This document shows, one piece after another, positions 46,076 through 54,181 of a DNA stretch of 64,000 nt. Under the pieces are notes generated by a model. That model was not told the DNA's origin, searched no databases, and saw nothing but the letters and a program-made list of their open reading frames with translations. A program made the position numbers and the translations under genes. Each line of letters starts with the position of its first letter. The stretch's first letter is position 1. This stretch comes from Methylobacterium sp. 10 (lineage in GTDB: Bacteria; Pseudomonadota; Alphaproteobacteria; Rhizobiales; Beijerinckiaceae), in assembly GCF_000519085.1 (NCBI RefSeq), contig NZ_KI912577.1:3280035-3344034 (forward strand), read 5' to 3'.

Positions 46076-47665
46076 GTGACCGATGGACGTGCAGGCAAGG
46101 TTGAATCGAGCACGCACTGGCGGACGCAGGAGATGTTCCTCCTTCAGGAGGTCATGAACCTGATCGGTAAAGGCATTCGCCTCGATCAGGTGGCCCGCGA
46201 GATGCTGCATCTGCTTTCCGAGATCGTCGGGCTCAACCGCGGACGCATCGTCCTGCAAGACCCAAACGGGGACGGCTATCGTATCGCGCACTCCTATGGC
46301 CTGACCCGCAAAGAGGTTGACCGAGGCAGATACACACTGGGCGAAGGCATTACCGGGCGCGTCATCCAGGATGGCCATCTCATCATCGTCCAGGACATCG
46401 ACAAGGACCCGACCTTCCTCGGGCGGGCCGTCCAACGCACCACGCTTCCGCAAGGTGTCGTCTCGTTCCTGGCGCTTCCTATCCGGGTCGAGCAAAGAAC
46501 GGTTGGTGCCATCGCCTGCCACCGAATCCGCCACCGTGAGAGGGCGCTCTCCGACGATCTCACCATCCTGCGCATCATCGCCACGTTGATCGGTCAGCTG
46601 CTGACCTTGAACGAGCGCGTCGAGGAGAAGACGCGCGCGCTCGAGGAACATAACGACATGCTTGCGCGTGAGCTTCGCATCAAGCGGGCTCGCTACGGCA
46701 TCATCGGCACGTCGCCATCACTCCTGCGTGCCCTCGCTCAGGTCGAGAAGGTCGCGAACGCAACGGCGAGCGTCCTGCTGCTCGGCGATTCGGGAACCGG
46801 CAAGGAACTGTTCGCCCGGGCGCTCCATCTCGCCAGCCCGCGGCGGGGCAAGCCCTTCATTAAGGTCAATTGTGCGGCCATTCCCGAAACCCTCTTCGAA
46901 TCCGAGCTGTTCGGCCATGAGCGTGGCGCGTTCACCGGCGCGGTCGACGCACGCGCGGGTTGGTTCGAGCAGGCGAGCGGCGGCACCATCTTTCTCGATG
47001 AGATCGGCGAGATGCCGGCGATCCTTCAGACCAAGCTGTTGCGAACCCTTCAGGAGGGCACCGTCGTGCGCCTCGGGGGCAAGCGCGAGATCCGGGTCGA
47101 CATGCGCCTCGTGGCCGCGACGAACCGGGATCTCGCGGGAGACGTCGCACAGGGTCGCTTCCGCGAAGACTTGTTCTACCGCCTCAACGTCATCCCGATC
47201 ACACTGCCGCCGCTCGCGGAGCGACGGGGCGATATTCCCGATCTCGTGCTGCATTTCCTGACGCGAGCGAACCAGGATAACCAGCGGAACGTCAACCTGA
47301 CACAGGCCGCGATCGCGCATCTCGCTCGCCAGCAATGGCCGGGCAACATCCGGCAGCTCGCGAATTTCATCGAGCGAACGGTGCTGCTGTCAAGTGAGGG
47401 CGTCCTCGATGTGGACGACCTGCGGCCGATGCTCGGAGACGCCGCCCGGACGTCGATTGCCTTCCCCGGCTCCATGGAAAGGGACTCCCCGGCAGCACCA
47501 ATGGCGACGATCCGCCCCTATCTGTCGGCCGACTCGCACGGACACGAACAATTGCGCCTCGCGCTCGCCCAGGCCGGAGGGAACAAGACCCGGGCCGCGC
47601 AGAGACTCGGCCTCACCGGGCGCCAGTTCTCCTACCGATGGAGGAAGCTCCAGCCCATGCCCTAA
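46076..47665 (+). CDS. Sigma-54-dependent transcriptional activator, GAF-AAA-HTH (NifA/AnfA-like)
   Basis: A 529-residue enhancer-binding protein. It has a GAF sensory domain (about 25-178, with [15 protein letters not shown]), a coiled linker (180-205), and an AAA+ domain (210-440) with Walker A GDSGTGKE, the sigma-54 contact loop GAFTGA (284-289) and Walker [14 protein letters not shown] Fis-type HTH closes the protein ([23 protein letters not shown]). The GAF resembles NifA/AnfA/VnfA activators. No nitrogenase genes are present. The GTG start at 46076 is tentative; the ATG at 46133 is the first alternative. Its likely target promoter is 47800-47816, just downstream. Confidence 0.92.
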   Translation: MTDGRAGKVESSTHWRTQEMFLLQEVMNLIGKGIRLDQVAREMLHLLSEIVGLNRGRIVLQDPNGDGYRIAHSYGLTRKEVDRGRYTLGEGITGRVIQDGHLIIVQDIDKDPTFLGRAVQRTTLPQGVVSFLALPIRVEQRTVGAIACHRIRHRERALSDDLTILRIIATLIGQLLTLNERVEEKTRALEEHNDMLARELRIKRARYGIIGTSPSLLRALAQVEKVANATASVLLLGDSGTGKELFARALHLASPRRGKPFIKVNCAAIPETLFESELFGHERGAFTGAVDARAGWFEQASGGTIFLDEIGEMPAILQTKLLRTLQEGTVVRLGGKREIRVDMRLVAATNRDLAGDVAQGRFREDLFYRLNVIPITLPPLAERRGDIPDLVLHFLTRANQDNQRNVNLTQAAIAHLARQQWPGNIRQLANFIERTVLLSSEGVLDVDDLRPMLGDAARTSIAFPGSMERDSPAAPMATIRPYLSADSHGHEQLRLALAQAGGNKTRAAQRLGLTGRQFSYRWRKLQPMP

Positions 47666-47670
47666 GCCCG

Positions 47671-47707
47671 ATCGACAAAGTTCGACAATGTCGACACATT
47701 GTCGACA
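47671..47707. promoter_or_regulatory. Array of four TCGACA sites, candidate activator-binding enhancer
   Basis: Four copies of tcgaca begin at 47672, 47682, 47691 and 47702. The last two sit within the perfect palindrome tgtcgaca (47689-47696 and 47700-47707), whose starts are 11 bases apart, about one helical turn. The array lies right after the activator stop codon and about 95-130 bases upstream of the -24/-12 promoter, the usual distance for an upstream activating sequence. Confidence 0.65.
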
Positions 47708-47799
47708 TTAGCGGGGCGCGAACCCGGACGACTGATCCGAGCCCCCTACTAAGATACTGTCATATAAGGATTTTCGAAAAACTTGAGCGTGCGGTCGCC

Positions 47800-47816
47800 T
47801 TGGCACTGGCCTTGCT
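47800..47816 (+). promoter_or_regulatory. Sigma-54 (-24/-12) promoter
   Basis: The sequence ttggcac-tggcc-ttgct matches the consensus YTGGCAC-N5-TTGCW, with the invariant GG and GC separated by the required 10 bases. It points toward the OsmC gene (ATG 47877), with a transcript start expected near 47828. The neighbouring activator gene and the TCGACA array upstream support it. Confidence 0.85.
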
Positions 47817-47876
47817 CATCTCTCCTCGATCCGGCCCCATAAACGCGTGGGGCACGTGCAGCAAGAGGAGCTACCC

Positions 47877-48428
47877 ATGAGCGCCAGCGCCGCCCCGACA
47901 ACCCTCAAGACCTACCTGCGTCCGATCGATCGCGACGGCCTCGCCAAGTTCGCCGAAAAGGGCCGCGCCAATCCCGGTTCACGCGGGACCAACAAGGTGC
48001 ACACCGTCGTCGACGGCCAGTATCGAACCCTCAGCTATGTCGGCAATCACCAGCCGGTCGTCGTCGACGAGCCGTTGCACCTGTTCGGTGAGGATACCGC
48101 CCCGGCACCCGGCGAGATCGTGCTGTCGGCCCTCGGCGGCTGTCTTGCCGTCGGCATCACCGCCGTGGCGACGTGGAGGCAGGTGCGCCTGTCGCGCCTC
48201 GAACTCCACATCGAGGGCGACATCGGAAACCCGGCCGCCTGGGGCGCGGGCGGTGCCGAGAAGAAGCCGGAGGAGATGGGGTTCCAGGCGATCCGCGTCG
48301 CAGTGACCATCGAAGGCGACGCAACACGCGAGGAACTCGACGAGATCGTGCGCCACGCGAACGTCTATTCGCCGGTCGCCAACTCCATGCGCAACCCGAT
48401 CCCCTTCGACATCGGCTTGGCCGACTGA
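47877..48428 (+). CDS. OsmC-family protein with a single cysteine
   Basis: A 183-residue OsmC-like protein, first gene after the sigma-54 promoter. The first redox cysteine is in LSALGGCLAVGITAVAT. The second cysteine, normally in a CPV/CPI block, is replaced: the sequence reads HANVYSPVANSMRNPI. With only one cysteine it probably cannot run the usual two-cysteine peroxidase cycle and may act on another electrophile or carry a persulfide; that is inference. The ATG at 47877 follows aagaggagct, a good ribosome-binding site. It is followed after 59 bases by the flavoprotein gene. Confidence 0.88.
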   Translation: MSASAAPTTLKTYLRPIDRDGLAKFAEKGRANPGSRGTNKVHTVVDGQYRTLSYVGNHQPVVVDEPLHLFGEDTAPAPGEIVLSALGGCLAVGITAVATWRQVRLSRLELHIEGDIGNPAAWGAGGAEKKPEEMGFQAIRVAVTIEGDATREELDEIVRHANVYSPVANSMRNPIPFDIGLAD

Positions 48429-48487
48429 AGCCGGAGGCGGGACCGGTCGGTCCCGCCCCGTCCGATCCCTTCTGAGGAGATTGCACG

Positions 48488-49684
48488 ATGTCGAGCGCCC
48501 CCGCTCTTCGGCTGGCCGATGCCCCCATCGCGGTGGCGCCACGCTTCACGCGCTCCGCTTCCGATTGGACGGATGAGACCGTCCTCGTCGGAACGACGGC
48601 CATTGCGGAAGGTCCCTTGAGCGCGGCAGCGGCCAAGATCGACCATGGAGCCTACCCGCTCGACATCATGGCCGGGCTCGGTGGCGCGGGCGCTCTCGGC
48701 GTCCACCTCGACCGGCACGGCACCCGCATCGGCCTCTCCATCGCCGCCATGCAGGCGGCGAGCCGTGCCTGCGGTGCCACCGGCTTCCTGATGTGGTGCC
48801 AGAACGTCTGCGGCCTCTACGTGGAACAGTCAGGCAATCCCGCCCTGACGGGGACCATTCTCGACGACCATGCCGCGGGTCGCACCTTTGGCGGCACGGC
48901 CCTCTCCAACCCGATGAAGGCCTTTGCCGGAATCGAACCGATCCTGCTGCGCGCACGGCGCGTGCCCGGCGGTTACTGGGTCAACGGCATGCTGCCATGG
49001 GTCAGCCACATCGGACCGGGGCAGTATTGCGGCGCCATCGCGGGTGTCGTCGGCGCCGGCGACACGATCAGCCACGAGATCATGTTCCTGCTGCGCTGCG
49101 ACCGCGCTGAGCTGCGGCCCTGTCCGCAATTCTCCGGCATGGAGGGCACCAGCACCTGGGGCTTGCGCCTGGACGAGTACTTCGTCAGCCAGGACGAGTT
49201 GATCGCCGATCCCGCCCGCCCCTTCATCGGCCGCATCCGAGCCGCCTTCATCCTACTTCAATGTGGCATGGGCCTCGGCGTCGCGGAGGGAAGCCTCGAT
49301 TCCATGATCGCGGTCGAGGAGCCCCTCGGACACGTCAACCAGTTCCTCGACGACCGCCCCGGACAGATTGCGGCCGAACTCGCCGAACTCCGCACCCGAA
49401 TCCTCGGGCTCGCCGAATCCCCCTATGACGGCTCGAACGACTACCTGATCGACGTGCTCGACGCCCGCGCGCAGACCTCCGAGCTCGCTCTCCGCGCCTC
49501 GCAATCCGCCCTGCTCCACCAGGGCGCACGCGGCTACCTGATGTCGGCCGCGCCCCAACGGCGTATCCGAGAAGCGCATTTCGTCGCCATCGTCACGCCC
49601 GCCATCAAGCATCTGCGCTGGGAGATGGCGCGCCTGTCGCGGGAGATCCTTCCGGCCGATACCCGCGAGGGAGGCCGGGCATGA
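48488..49684 (+). CDS. Acyl-CoA-dehydrogenase-like flavoprotein
   Basis: A 398-residue protein of the acyl-CoA dehydrogenase superfamily. The middle domain has FGGTALSNPMKAFAGIEPILLRARRVPGGYWVNGMLPWVSH instead of the usual ALTEPxAGSD substrate motif. The C-terminal helical domain includes ASQSALLHQGARGYL. This pattern fits the branch of ACAD-like flavoenzymes that act as oxygenases or on non-CoA substrates (compare SfnC/DszC-type proteins) rather than beta-oxidation enzymes. The gene overlaps the rubredoxin reductase by four bases, so the two products probably work together. Substrate unknown. Confidence 0.8.
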   Translation: MSSAPALRLADAPIAVAPRFTRSASDWTDETVLVGTTAIAEGPLSAAAAKIDHGAYPLDIMAGLGGAGALGVHLDRHGTRIGLSIAAMQAASRACGATGFLMWCQNVCGLYVEQSGNPALTGTILDDHAAGRTFGGTALSNPMKAFAGIEPILLRARRVPGGYWVNGMLPWVSHIGPGQYCGAIAGVVGAGDTISHEIMFLLRCDRAELRPCPQFSGMEGTSTWGLRLDEYFVSQDELIADPARPFIGRIRAAFILLQCGMGLGVAEGSLDSMIAVEEPLGHVNQFLDDRPGQIAAELAELRTRILGLAESPYDGSNDYLIDVLDARAQTSELALRASQSALLHQGARGYLMSAAPQRRIREAHFVAIVTPAIKHLRWEMARLSREILPADTREGGRA

Positions 49685-51015
49685 CCGCTCTCGCGCCGAC
49701 CGACGGGCTCGGCCCCTGGAGACAGTTCCTCTGCCGGGCCTGCGGCCTGATCTACGACGAGGGCGAAGGCGATCCCGACAGTGGGCTGGCTCCCGGCACC
49801 CGCTTCGAGGACATCGCGGAGGATTGGGCCTGCCCGATCTGCGGCGTCACCAAATCGGATTTCGAGCCCTATCAACGGCGGGCATCCGTCGCGCCCGCGC
49901 CCGTTCCCCTCGTCCGGCAGCGTCGGCCGGGCGTGGTGATCGTCGGGGCCGGCGTGGCGGGCTGGAGCGTCGCCGCGGCGATCCGCGCCGAGGATGCGCA
50001 GGTTCCGATCACCCTGGTGACAGCCTGCAGCGGCGACGTCTACCACAAGCCGGAACTCTCGGTTGCGCTCGGACGCGGCATGTCACCGGACACCCTGCGC
50101 CGGGAGAGCGGCGCGACCGCGGCGGCCCGCCTCGGCCTGCATCTGATGCCCGACACGGTGGCGGTGGGCCTCTCGCCGGATCGGCATCGGCTGCGTACGA
50201 CCCGTGGCACCCTGACCTACACGCAGCTCGTTCTCGCCCACGGCGCCAGAGCGGCGTTGCCGGCATGCCTCGATCCCACACTGTGCTGGCGCGTCAACGA
50301 CCTCGCGGCATGGTCCGCCCTGCATGCCGAACTCGGGCGCGGCCCACGCACCGTGGCGGTAATCGGCGCCGGCATGGTCGGCTGCGAGCTTGCCGAGGAT
50401 CTCACACGTGCCGGTCATGGCGTCACGCTCATCGGCACCGGAAGGCTTCCGCTGCCCGAACTCCTGCCCGCGATGGCCGGTCTTCGCCTCCTGGCGGGCC
50501 TGGAGCGCCTGGGCGTACGCTACCGTGCCAGCACCCTGGTAACTGGCCTGAGCCGCAGGCCGGACGGCCATGTCACACTCGCCCTCTCGGACGGCGGGGT
50601 CCTGGACGCCGCCACCGTGGTCGCGGCGACGGGCCTCGCCACGCCCTCGCGGCTCGTCCGTGGAGCCGGCCTCGCCTTCGAGCGTGGCATCGTCGTCGAT
50701 CCGACGACGATGCGGACGAGCCAACCCGACATCTTCGCGCTCGGCGACTGCATCAGCATCGACGGCCAGCCCTGCCGCTTCATCGAGCCGGTCGCACGGC
50801 AAGCCGAGGCGATCGCGCATGCCATCGTCGGCCGGGCGCATCCGGGCTACGCGCACGCTACGCCCGTCATCCGCCTGAAGACGCGCTCCGCGCCGGTCGA
50901 ACTGCACGGCATTCCGGTTCCGGGCGCCCCCTGGCATGTCGTTGAGGACACGGAACGCCGTCTCGCGATGGAGCAGCGGCACGATGGCGACATCATCGCC
51001 TGGCTCGCAGCCTGA
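49681..51015 (+). CDS. Rubredoxin fused to FAD-dependent rubredoxin reductase
   Basis: A 444-residue electron-transfer protein. Residues 15-65 form a rubredoxin with both iron-binding pairs: CRACGLIYDEGEGDPDSGLAPGTRF and DWACPICGVTKSDF. Residues 80-444 form an FAD/NAD(P)H reductase with the FAD site VVIVGAGVAGWSVAAAI, the NADH site VAVIGAGMVGCELAEDL and the FAD-closing block DIFALGDCISI. Such fusions pass electrons from NAD(P)H to an oxygenase or to peroxide/oxygen reductases. It begins inside the stop of the ACAD-like gene. It is the likely redox partner of that enzyme. Confidence 0.9.
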   Translation: MTALAPTDGLGPWRQFLCRACGLIYDEGEGDPDSGLAPGTRFEDIAEDWACPICGVTKSDFEPYQRRASVAPAPVPLVRQRRPGVVIVGAGVAGWSVAAAIRAEDAQVPITLVTACSGDVYHKPELSVALGRGMSPDTLRRESGATAAARLGLHLMPDTVAVGLSPDRHRLRTTRGTLTYTQLVLAHGARAALPACLDPTLCWRVNDLAAWSALHAELGRGPRTVAVIGAGMVGCELAEDLTRAGHGVTLIGTGRLPLPELLPAMAGLRLLAGLERLGVRYRASTLVTGLSRRPDGHVTLALSDGGVLDAATVVAATGLATPSRLVRGAGLAFERGIVVDPTTMRTSQPDIFALGDCISIDGQPCRFIEPVARQAEAIAHAIVGRAHPGYAHATPVIRLKTRSAPVELHGIPVPGAPWHVVEDTERRLAMEQRHDGDIIAWLAA

Positions 51016-51025
51016 GGAATCGGCG

Positions 51026-51586
51026 ATGACGAGCGCCGTGCCCGCAACCGATCCCGTTCTCTCACAGGAGCACGAACAGGTGGCGGCGACCCTCTCGGGC
51101 ACCGTTCCCCGACCTGTCGTGCAAGGCTTCTTCGACGAGCCAACGAACACGGCGATGCTCGCGGCGGCGGGCCTGATGTTCAAGCGGCGTTTCGTACCGG
51201 CCGCCGCGCGGATGGAGGTCACTCGGGAGAGTGTGCCCAAACTCGTCGGCTACGGGAGCGCCACGGGTCTGCTGTCGGGCTTCCTCGGCATCGGCGGCGG
51301 CTTCCTCATCGTTCCCGGGCTCGTCGCTGCCACCGGAATGCCGCTGGTGAGTGCCGTCGGCTGTTCCCTCGTGGTCATCACGGCCTTCGGAGTGACGACC
51401 GGGCTGAGCTACGCGCTGTCCCACCTCGTGGATTGGGCCCTCGTCCTGGCTTTCGTGGCCGGGGGAGCGGGAGGCGGCATCATCGGCCTTCGTCTTCGCT
51501 CCGCCTGTGTCGCCCGCAAGGGCGCGCTGGACACGGTGCTGGCCGCCATCATCGGAGGCGCGGGGCTGGTGATGCTGATGCGGTAG
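51026..51586 (+). CDS. Chimeric, truncated TauE/SafE-type exporter with a Blh-like N-terminus
   Basis: A 186-residue product. Residues 20-40 (VPRPVVQGFFDEPTNTA) look like the start of a Blh/persulfide-dioxygenase-type MBL-fold hydrolase. From about residue 41 the sequence becomes the C-terminal half of a TauE/SafE sulfite/anion exporter, with GSATGLLSGFLGIGGGFLIVPGL and about four hydrophobic segments. Full TauE proteins have about 250 residues and eight spans. The simplest explanation is an in-frame deletion joining two neighbouring genes of a bigR/blh/tauE-like locus. It is 10 bases downstream of the reductase gene. Transport activity is doubtful. Confidence 0.75.
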   Translation: MTSAVPATDPVLSQEHEQVAATLSGTVPRPVVQGFFDEPTNTAMLAAAGLMFKRRFVPAAARMEVTRESVPKLVGYGSATGLLSGFLGIGGGFLIVPGLVAATGMPLVSAVGCSLVVITAFGVTTGLSYALSHLVDWALVLAFVAGGAGGGIIGLRLRSACVARKGALDTVLAAIIGGAGLVMLMR

Positions 51587-51697
51587 ATCCGAGCGTAATG
51601 GGGGTGTTCGCCACCGGCCGACACCGCGAATGAAGACGATCCGCTCGCAGATCCGAACGAGTACTGGCCTTCGGCCGCTCTCCGGAAACAGACCTGC

Positions 51698-51713
51698 CGG
51701 CTCAGTTCTTGCT
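51698..51713 (+). promoter_or_regulatory. Possible second sigma-54 promoter
   Basis: The sequence cggctc-agttc-ttgct keeps the invariant GG and GC with 10 bases between them and has a perfect -12 element, but the -24 element (cggctc against tggcac) is weak. It lies 36 bases upstream of the ATG of the NrtA-like gene. If real, it would put that gene under the same activator. Confidence 0.4.
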
Positions 51714-51748
51714 GAAAATTTCAGAGACGATCATCACCGGAGTTCGCG

Positions 51749-53110
51749 ATGGCCCTGTTCGACAAGTATTACGGCTCACGACCTCGCCTGAACCGCCGTG
51801 GCTGCAGCTGCGGGGTGCATATGAGCCAGGTCGAGCACGAGGCGGCGCTCCCGACGGGCGACGCCGCTGTCCAGCGGATCGTCGAGGCGTCGATGATGCG
51901 TGCCGTATTCCCACGGGAAGCCGAGCGCCGCGCTTTCCTCCGGAGCGTCGGCGCAGCAACCGCCGCGGCGGCGATCAGCCAGTTCCTGCCGACGCGGTTC
52001 GTGGCCGAGGCCTTCGCGGAGGCCGGTAAGCCGGAGAAGACCGATCTCAAGGTCGGTTTCATTCCGATCACCTGCGCCACGCCGATCATCATGGCGAAAC
52101 CCATGGGCTTCTACGAGAAGCAGGGCTTGAACGTGGAGGTCGTGAAGACCGCTGGCTGGGCGGTGATCCGCGACAAGACCCTGAACAAGGAATACGACGC
52201 TGCCCACATGCTGGCGCCGATGCCCATCGCGATGAGTTTGGGGCTAGGCTCGGCCCCGGTGCCCTTCGCGGTGCCGGCCATCGAGAACGTCAACGGCCAG
52301 GCGATCTGCCTGGCGATGAAGCACAGGGACAACCGCGACCCGAAGAACTGGAAAGGCATGAAGTTCGCCATTCCATTCGACTACTCGAACCACAATTACC
52401 TGCTGCGCTACTATCTGGCCGAGCACGGCATCGATCCCGACGTGGATGTGCAGCTGCGTTCGGTACCGCCGCCCGACATGGTCGCCAACCTGCGCGCCGA
52501 CAATATTGACGGGTTCCTGGCACCCGACAACGTGGTCCAGCGCGCGGTCTATGACGGCGTCGGCTTCATCCATATCCTGTCGAAGGAGATCTGGGACGGG
52601 CATCCCTGCTGCGCCTTTTCGATCGCGCAGGATACGATCCAGCAGATGCCGAACACGACGGCGGCGTTGCTGCGGGCCATCATGGAAGCGACGGCGCACG
52701 CCTCCAAGCCCGAGAACCGCAAGGACATCGCCGCCGCCATCGCTCCGGCGAATTACCTGAACCAGCCCCAGACCGTCATCGAGCAGGTCCTCACCGGTAC
52801 CTACGCGGATGGGCTCGGCGGCGTGAAGAAGGATCCGAAGCGCGTCGCCTTCGATCCCTTCCCGTACGAGAGCTTCGCGGTCTGGACGCTGACCCAGATG
52901 CAGCGCTGGGGTCAGATCAAGGGCGACGTCAACTACGCGGCCATCGCGAAGCAGGTCTACCTGGCCACCGACGCCATGCGCCTGATGCGGGAGGCTGGCC
53001 TCACGCCTCCGGAGGGCACCACGAAGACATTCGTGGTCATGGGCAAGACCTTTGACCCGGCCAAGCCCAAGGAATACCTCGACTCCTTCAAGATCAAGCG
53101 GGCGGGCTGA
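51749..53110 (+). CDS. NrtA/CmpA-type ABC substrate-binding protein, Tat-exported, orphan
   Basis: A 453-residue binding protein of the nitrate/bicarbonate/sulfonate family. Residues 53-80 carry a twin-arginine leader (RRAFLRSVGAATAAAAISQ) inside a longer N-terminal segment with a small CSC motif near residue 20. The mature part has VGFIPITCATPIIMAKPMGFYEKQGLNVEVVKTAGWAVIRD and AAHMLAPMPIAMSLG, typical of NrtA/CmpA. Permease and ATPase genes do not follow; the next genes are unrelated. The ligand could be nitrate, nitrite, a sulfonate or another small anion. Confidence 0.87.
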   Translation: MALFDKYYGSRPRLNRRGCSCGVHMSQVEHEAALPTGDAAVQRIVEASMMRAVFPREAERRAFLRSVGAATAAAAISQFLPTRFVAEAFAEAGKPEKTDLKVGFIPITCATPIIMAKPMGFYEKQGLNVEVVKTAGWAVIRDKTLNKEYDAAHMLAPMPIAMSLGLGSAPVPFAVPAIENVNGQAICLAMKHRDNRDPKNWKGMKFAIPFDYSNHNYLLRYYLAEHGIDPDVDVQLRSVPPPDMVANLRADNIDGFLAPDNVVQRAVYDGVGFIHILSKEIWDGHPCCAFSIAQDTIQQMPNTTAALLRAIMEATAHASKPENRKDIAAAIAPANYLNQPQTVIEQVLTGTYADGLGGVKKDPKRVAFDPFPYESFAVWTLTQMQRWGQIKGDVNYAAIAKQVYLATDAMRLMREAGLTPPEGTTKTFVVMGKTFDPAKPKEYLDSFKIKRAG

Positions 53111-53312
53111 GCCAGTCCCACCCACAACTTAGCGCAAGCCATGAGGCAACCCAAGCTTGATATTAGGACTATAATCTTATAAAGTGAGTTTTGCTGCGGG
53201 CTGTTTCGCAGCTGACCGGATGCCCCCGATAACCCTGCTTTTGCGACCCCTACCGCCACCCGAGCCACATCGGCAGCAGGCGGGTGCATCCTTCCCCTCA
53301 CACTCAACGCAA

Positions 53313-53334
53313 GGCGGCCTCCGGGCCGCCTTCG
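53313..53334 (+). terminator. Probable terminator hairpin
   Basis: Arms ggcggcc (53313-53319) and ggccgcc (53324-53330) enclose a tccg loop and are followed by ttcgtcgttt, a weak T-rich run. It lies 200 bases after the NrtA-like gene and just before the next plus-strand cluster, so it could end the sigma-54 operon transcript. Confidence 0.55.
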
Positions 53335-53353
53335 TCGTTTCCGGAGCCCTTCG

Positions 53354-53665
53354 ATGACCCCGAACATCGCAACCAGCACCGCCACCGGCAAACCGCCCGG
53401 CCTGATCCTGTTCGGCCGCGACGAACGACACCGCCCTCACGCCTCTCGCTTTGCCGCCGGTGACAAGGTCGAGGCCGAGCGAGCCGCCGGGCTGATGGGC
53501 ATGCATGTGCTCGAGATCAGCGACGACATCATGTACACCAAGGCCGCCGACGCGTTCGAGCTTCAATGGCGCGACTGGCCGGACGATGGGCTGATCACCC
53601 GGCATCGCAGCGAGCTGGGCTTGCTGCCACCCGGCGCGGTTCAGGGCGCGAAGCCAGGGGCATGA
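53354..53665 (+). CDS. Hypothetical protein, first gene of a small overlapping cluster
   Basis: A 103-residue soluble protein starting at the ATG at 53354. It contains GLILFGRDERHRPHASRFAAG, then EAERAAGLMGMHVLEISDD. I do not recognise a family, though similar small proteins occur on Methylobacterium plasmids and genomic islands. The stop overlaps the start of the DUF3768 gene as ATGA, so the two are coupled. Codon use is like the rest of the genome. Confidence 0.65.
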   Translation: MTPNIATSTATGKPPGLILFGRDERHRPHASRFAAGDKVEAERAAGLMGMHVLEISDDIMYTKAADAFELQWRDWPDDGLITRHRSELGLLPPGAVQGAKPGA

Positions 53666-54050
53666 GCCGCTGGGCCCCCATCAGTGTCGAGGCGGATCTC
53701 GCATCGACCACCCGCACCGACCGCGTGCGTGTCCTCAACGATGCCTTCCGCCGGAGCTTTGCCGGGGGCCATGTGATGCTGTCGCGAGGGATCGCTACCC
53801 CGCCCGAGGAGCGCCGGCGCGAGGCGCTAGCGGCAGTGCAGTCGTTCGAAGCGTTCAGCGCCGCCGATGATCCGTATAGCGAGCACGATTTCGGCTCCTC
53901 GATCTCGCCGGGCAGCGGTGCTTTTGGAAGATAGACACCTACGACCGCGCCATGGTCGGGAACTCGCCTGACCAGGCCGACCCAGCGGTGACGGTGCGCG
54001 TGCTCACCATCATGCTGGCTCAGGAATCGCGGCCACCGTTTGCGCTGTGA
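53662..54050 (+). pseudogene. DUF3768 family gene with a single-base frameshift
   Basis: The first frame reads MSRWAPISVEADLASTTRTD and FRRSFAGGHVMLSRGI, up to YSEHDFGS, and then stops at 53934. If one T is added at about 53893 the frame continues FDLAGQRCFWKIDTYDRAMV, GNSPDQADPAVTVRVLTIML and AQESRPPFAL to a stop at 54050, 129 residues in all. The restored FWKIDxYD and SPDxADP...RVLTIMLA blocks are diagnostic for DUF3768. The lesion may be a true mutation or a base error. Its stop overlaps the next gene's start as GTGA. Confidence 0.8.
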
Positions 54051-54169
54051 TCTATGGCCTACCGTCGATCATCGCCTTCCATCGGCTCCATCCCAACCGC
54101 CGGGTCATTCTGGCGGTCAACGGCCTGTTCGGCGGAACGCTCGTCGGCTGGGTCGTGGCACTGGTGTGA
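54047..54169 (+). CDS. Short superinfection-immunity-like membrane protein
   Basis: A 40-residue protein from a GTG at 54047. It opens MIYGLPSIIAFHRLHPNRRV, has a second hydrophobic segment ILAVNGLFGGTLVGWVVALV, and matches the core of Imm_superinfect (PF14373): Y/LP..IA..R.HPN....ILN...G.T..GWV.AL. In phage T4 the family member Imm blocks DNA injection of later phages; bacterial homologues are common and of unclear role. It is translationally coupled to the DUF3768 gene. Confidence 0.65.
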   Translation: MIYGLPSIIAFHRLHPNRRVILAVNGLFGGTLVGWVVALV

Positions 54170-54181
54170 GCGCTTCACGCG

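Noticed and set aside
46076-47665. Nitrogenase regulation by the NifA-like activator
   Set aside because: The protein resembles NifA/AnfA in its domains, but no nif, anf or vnf gene is present and the nearby palindrome tgtcgaca is not the NifA site TGT-N10-ACA. I call it only a sigma-54 activator.
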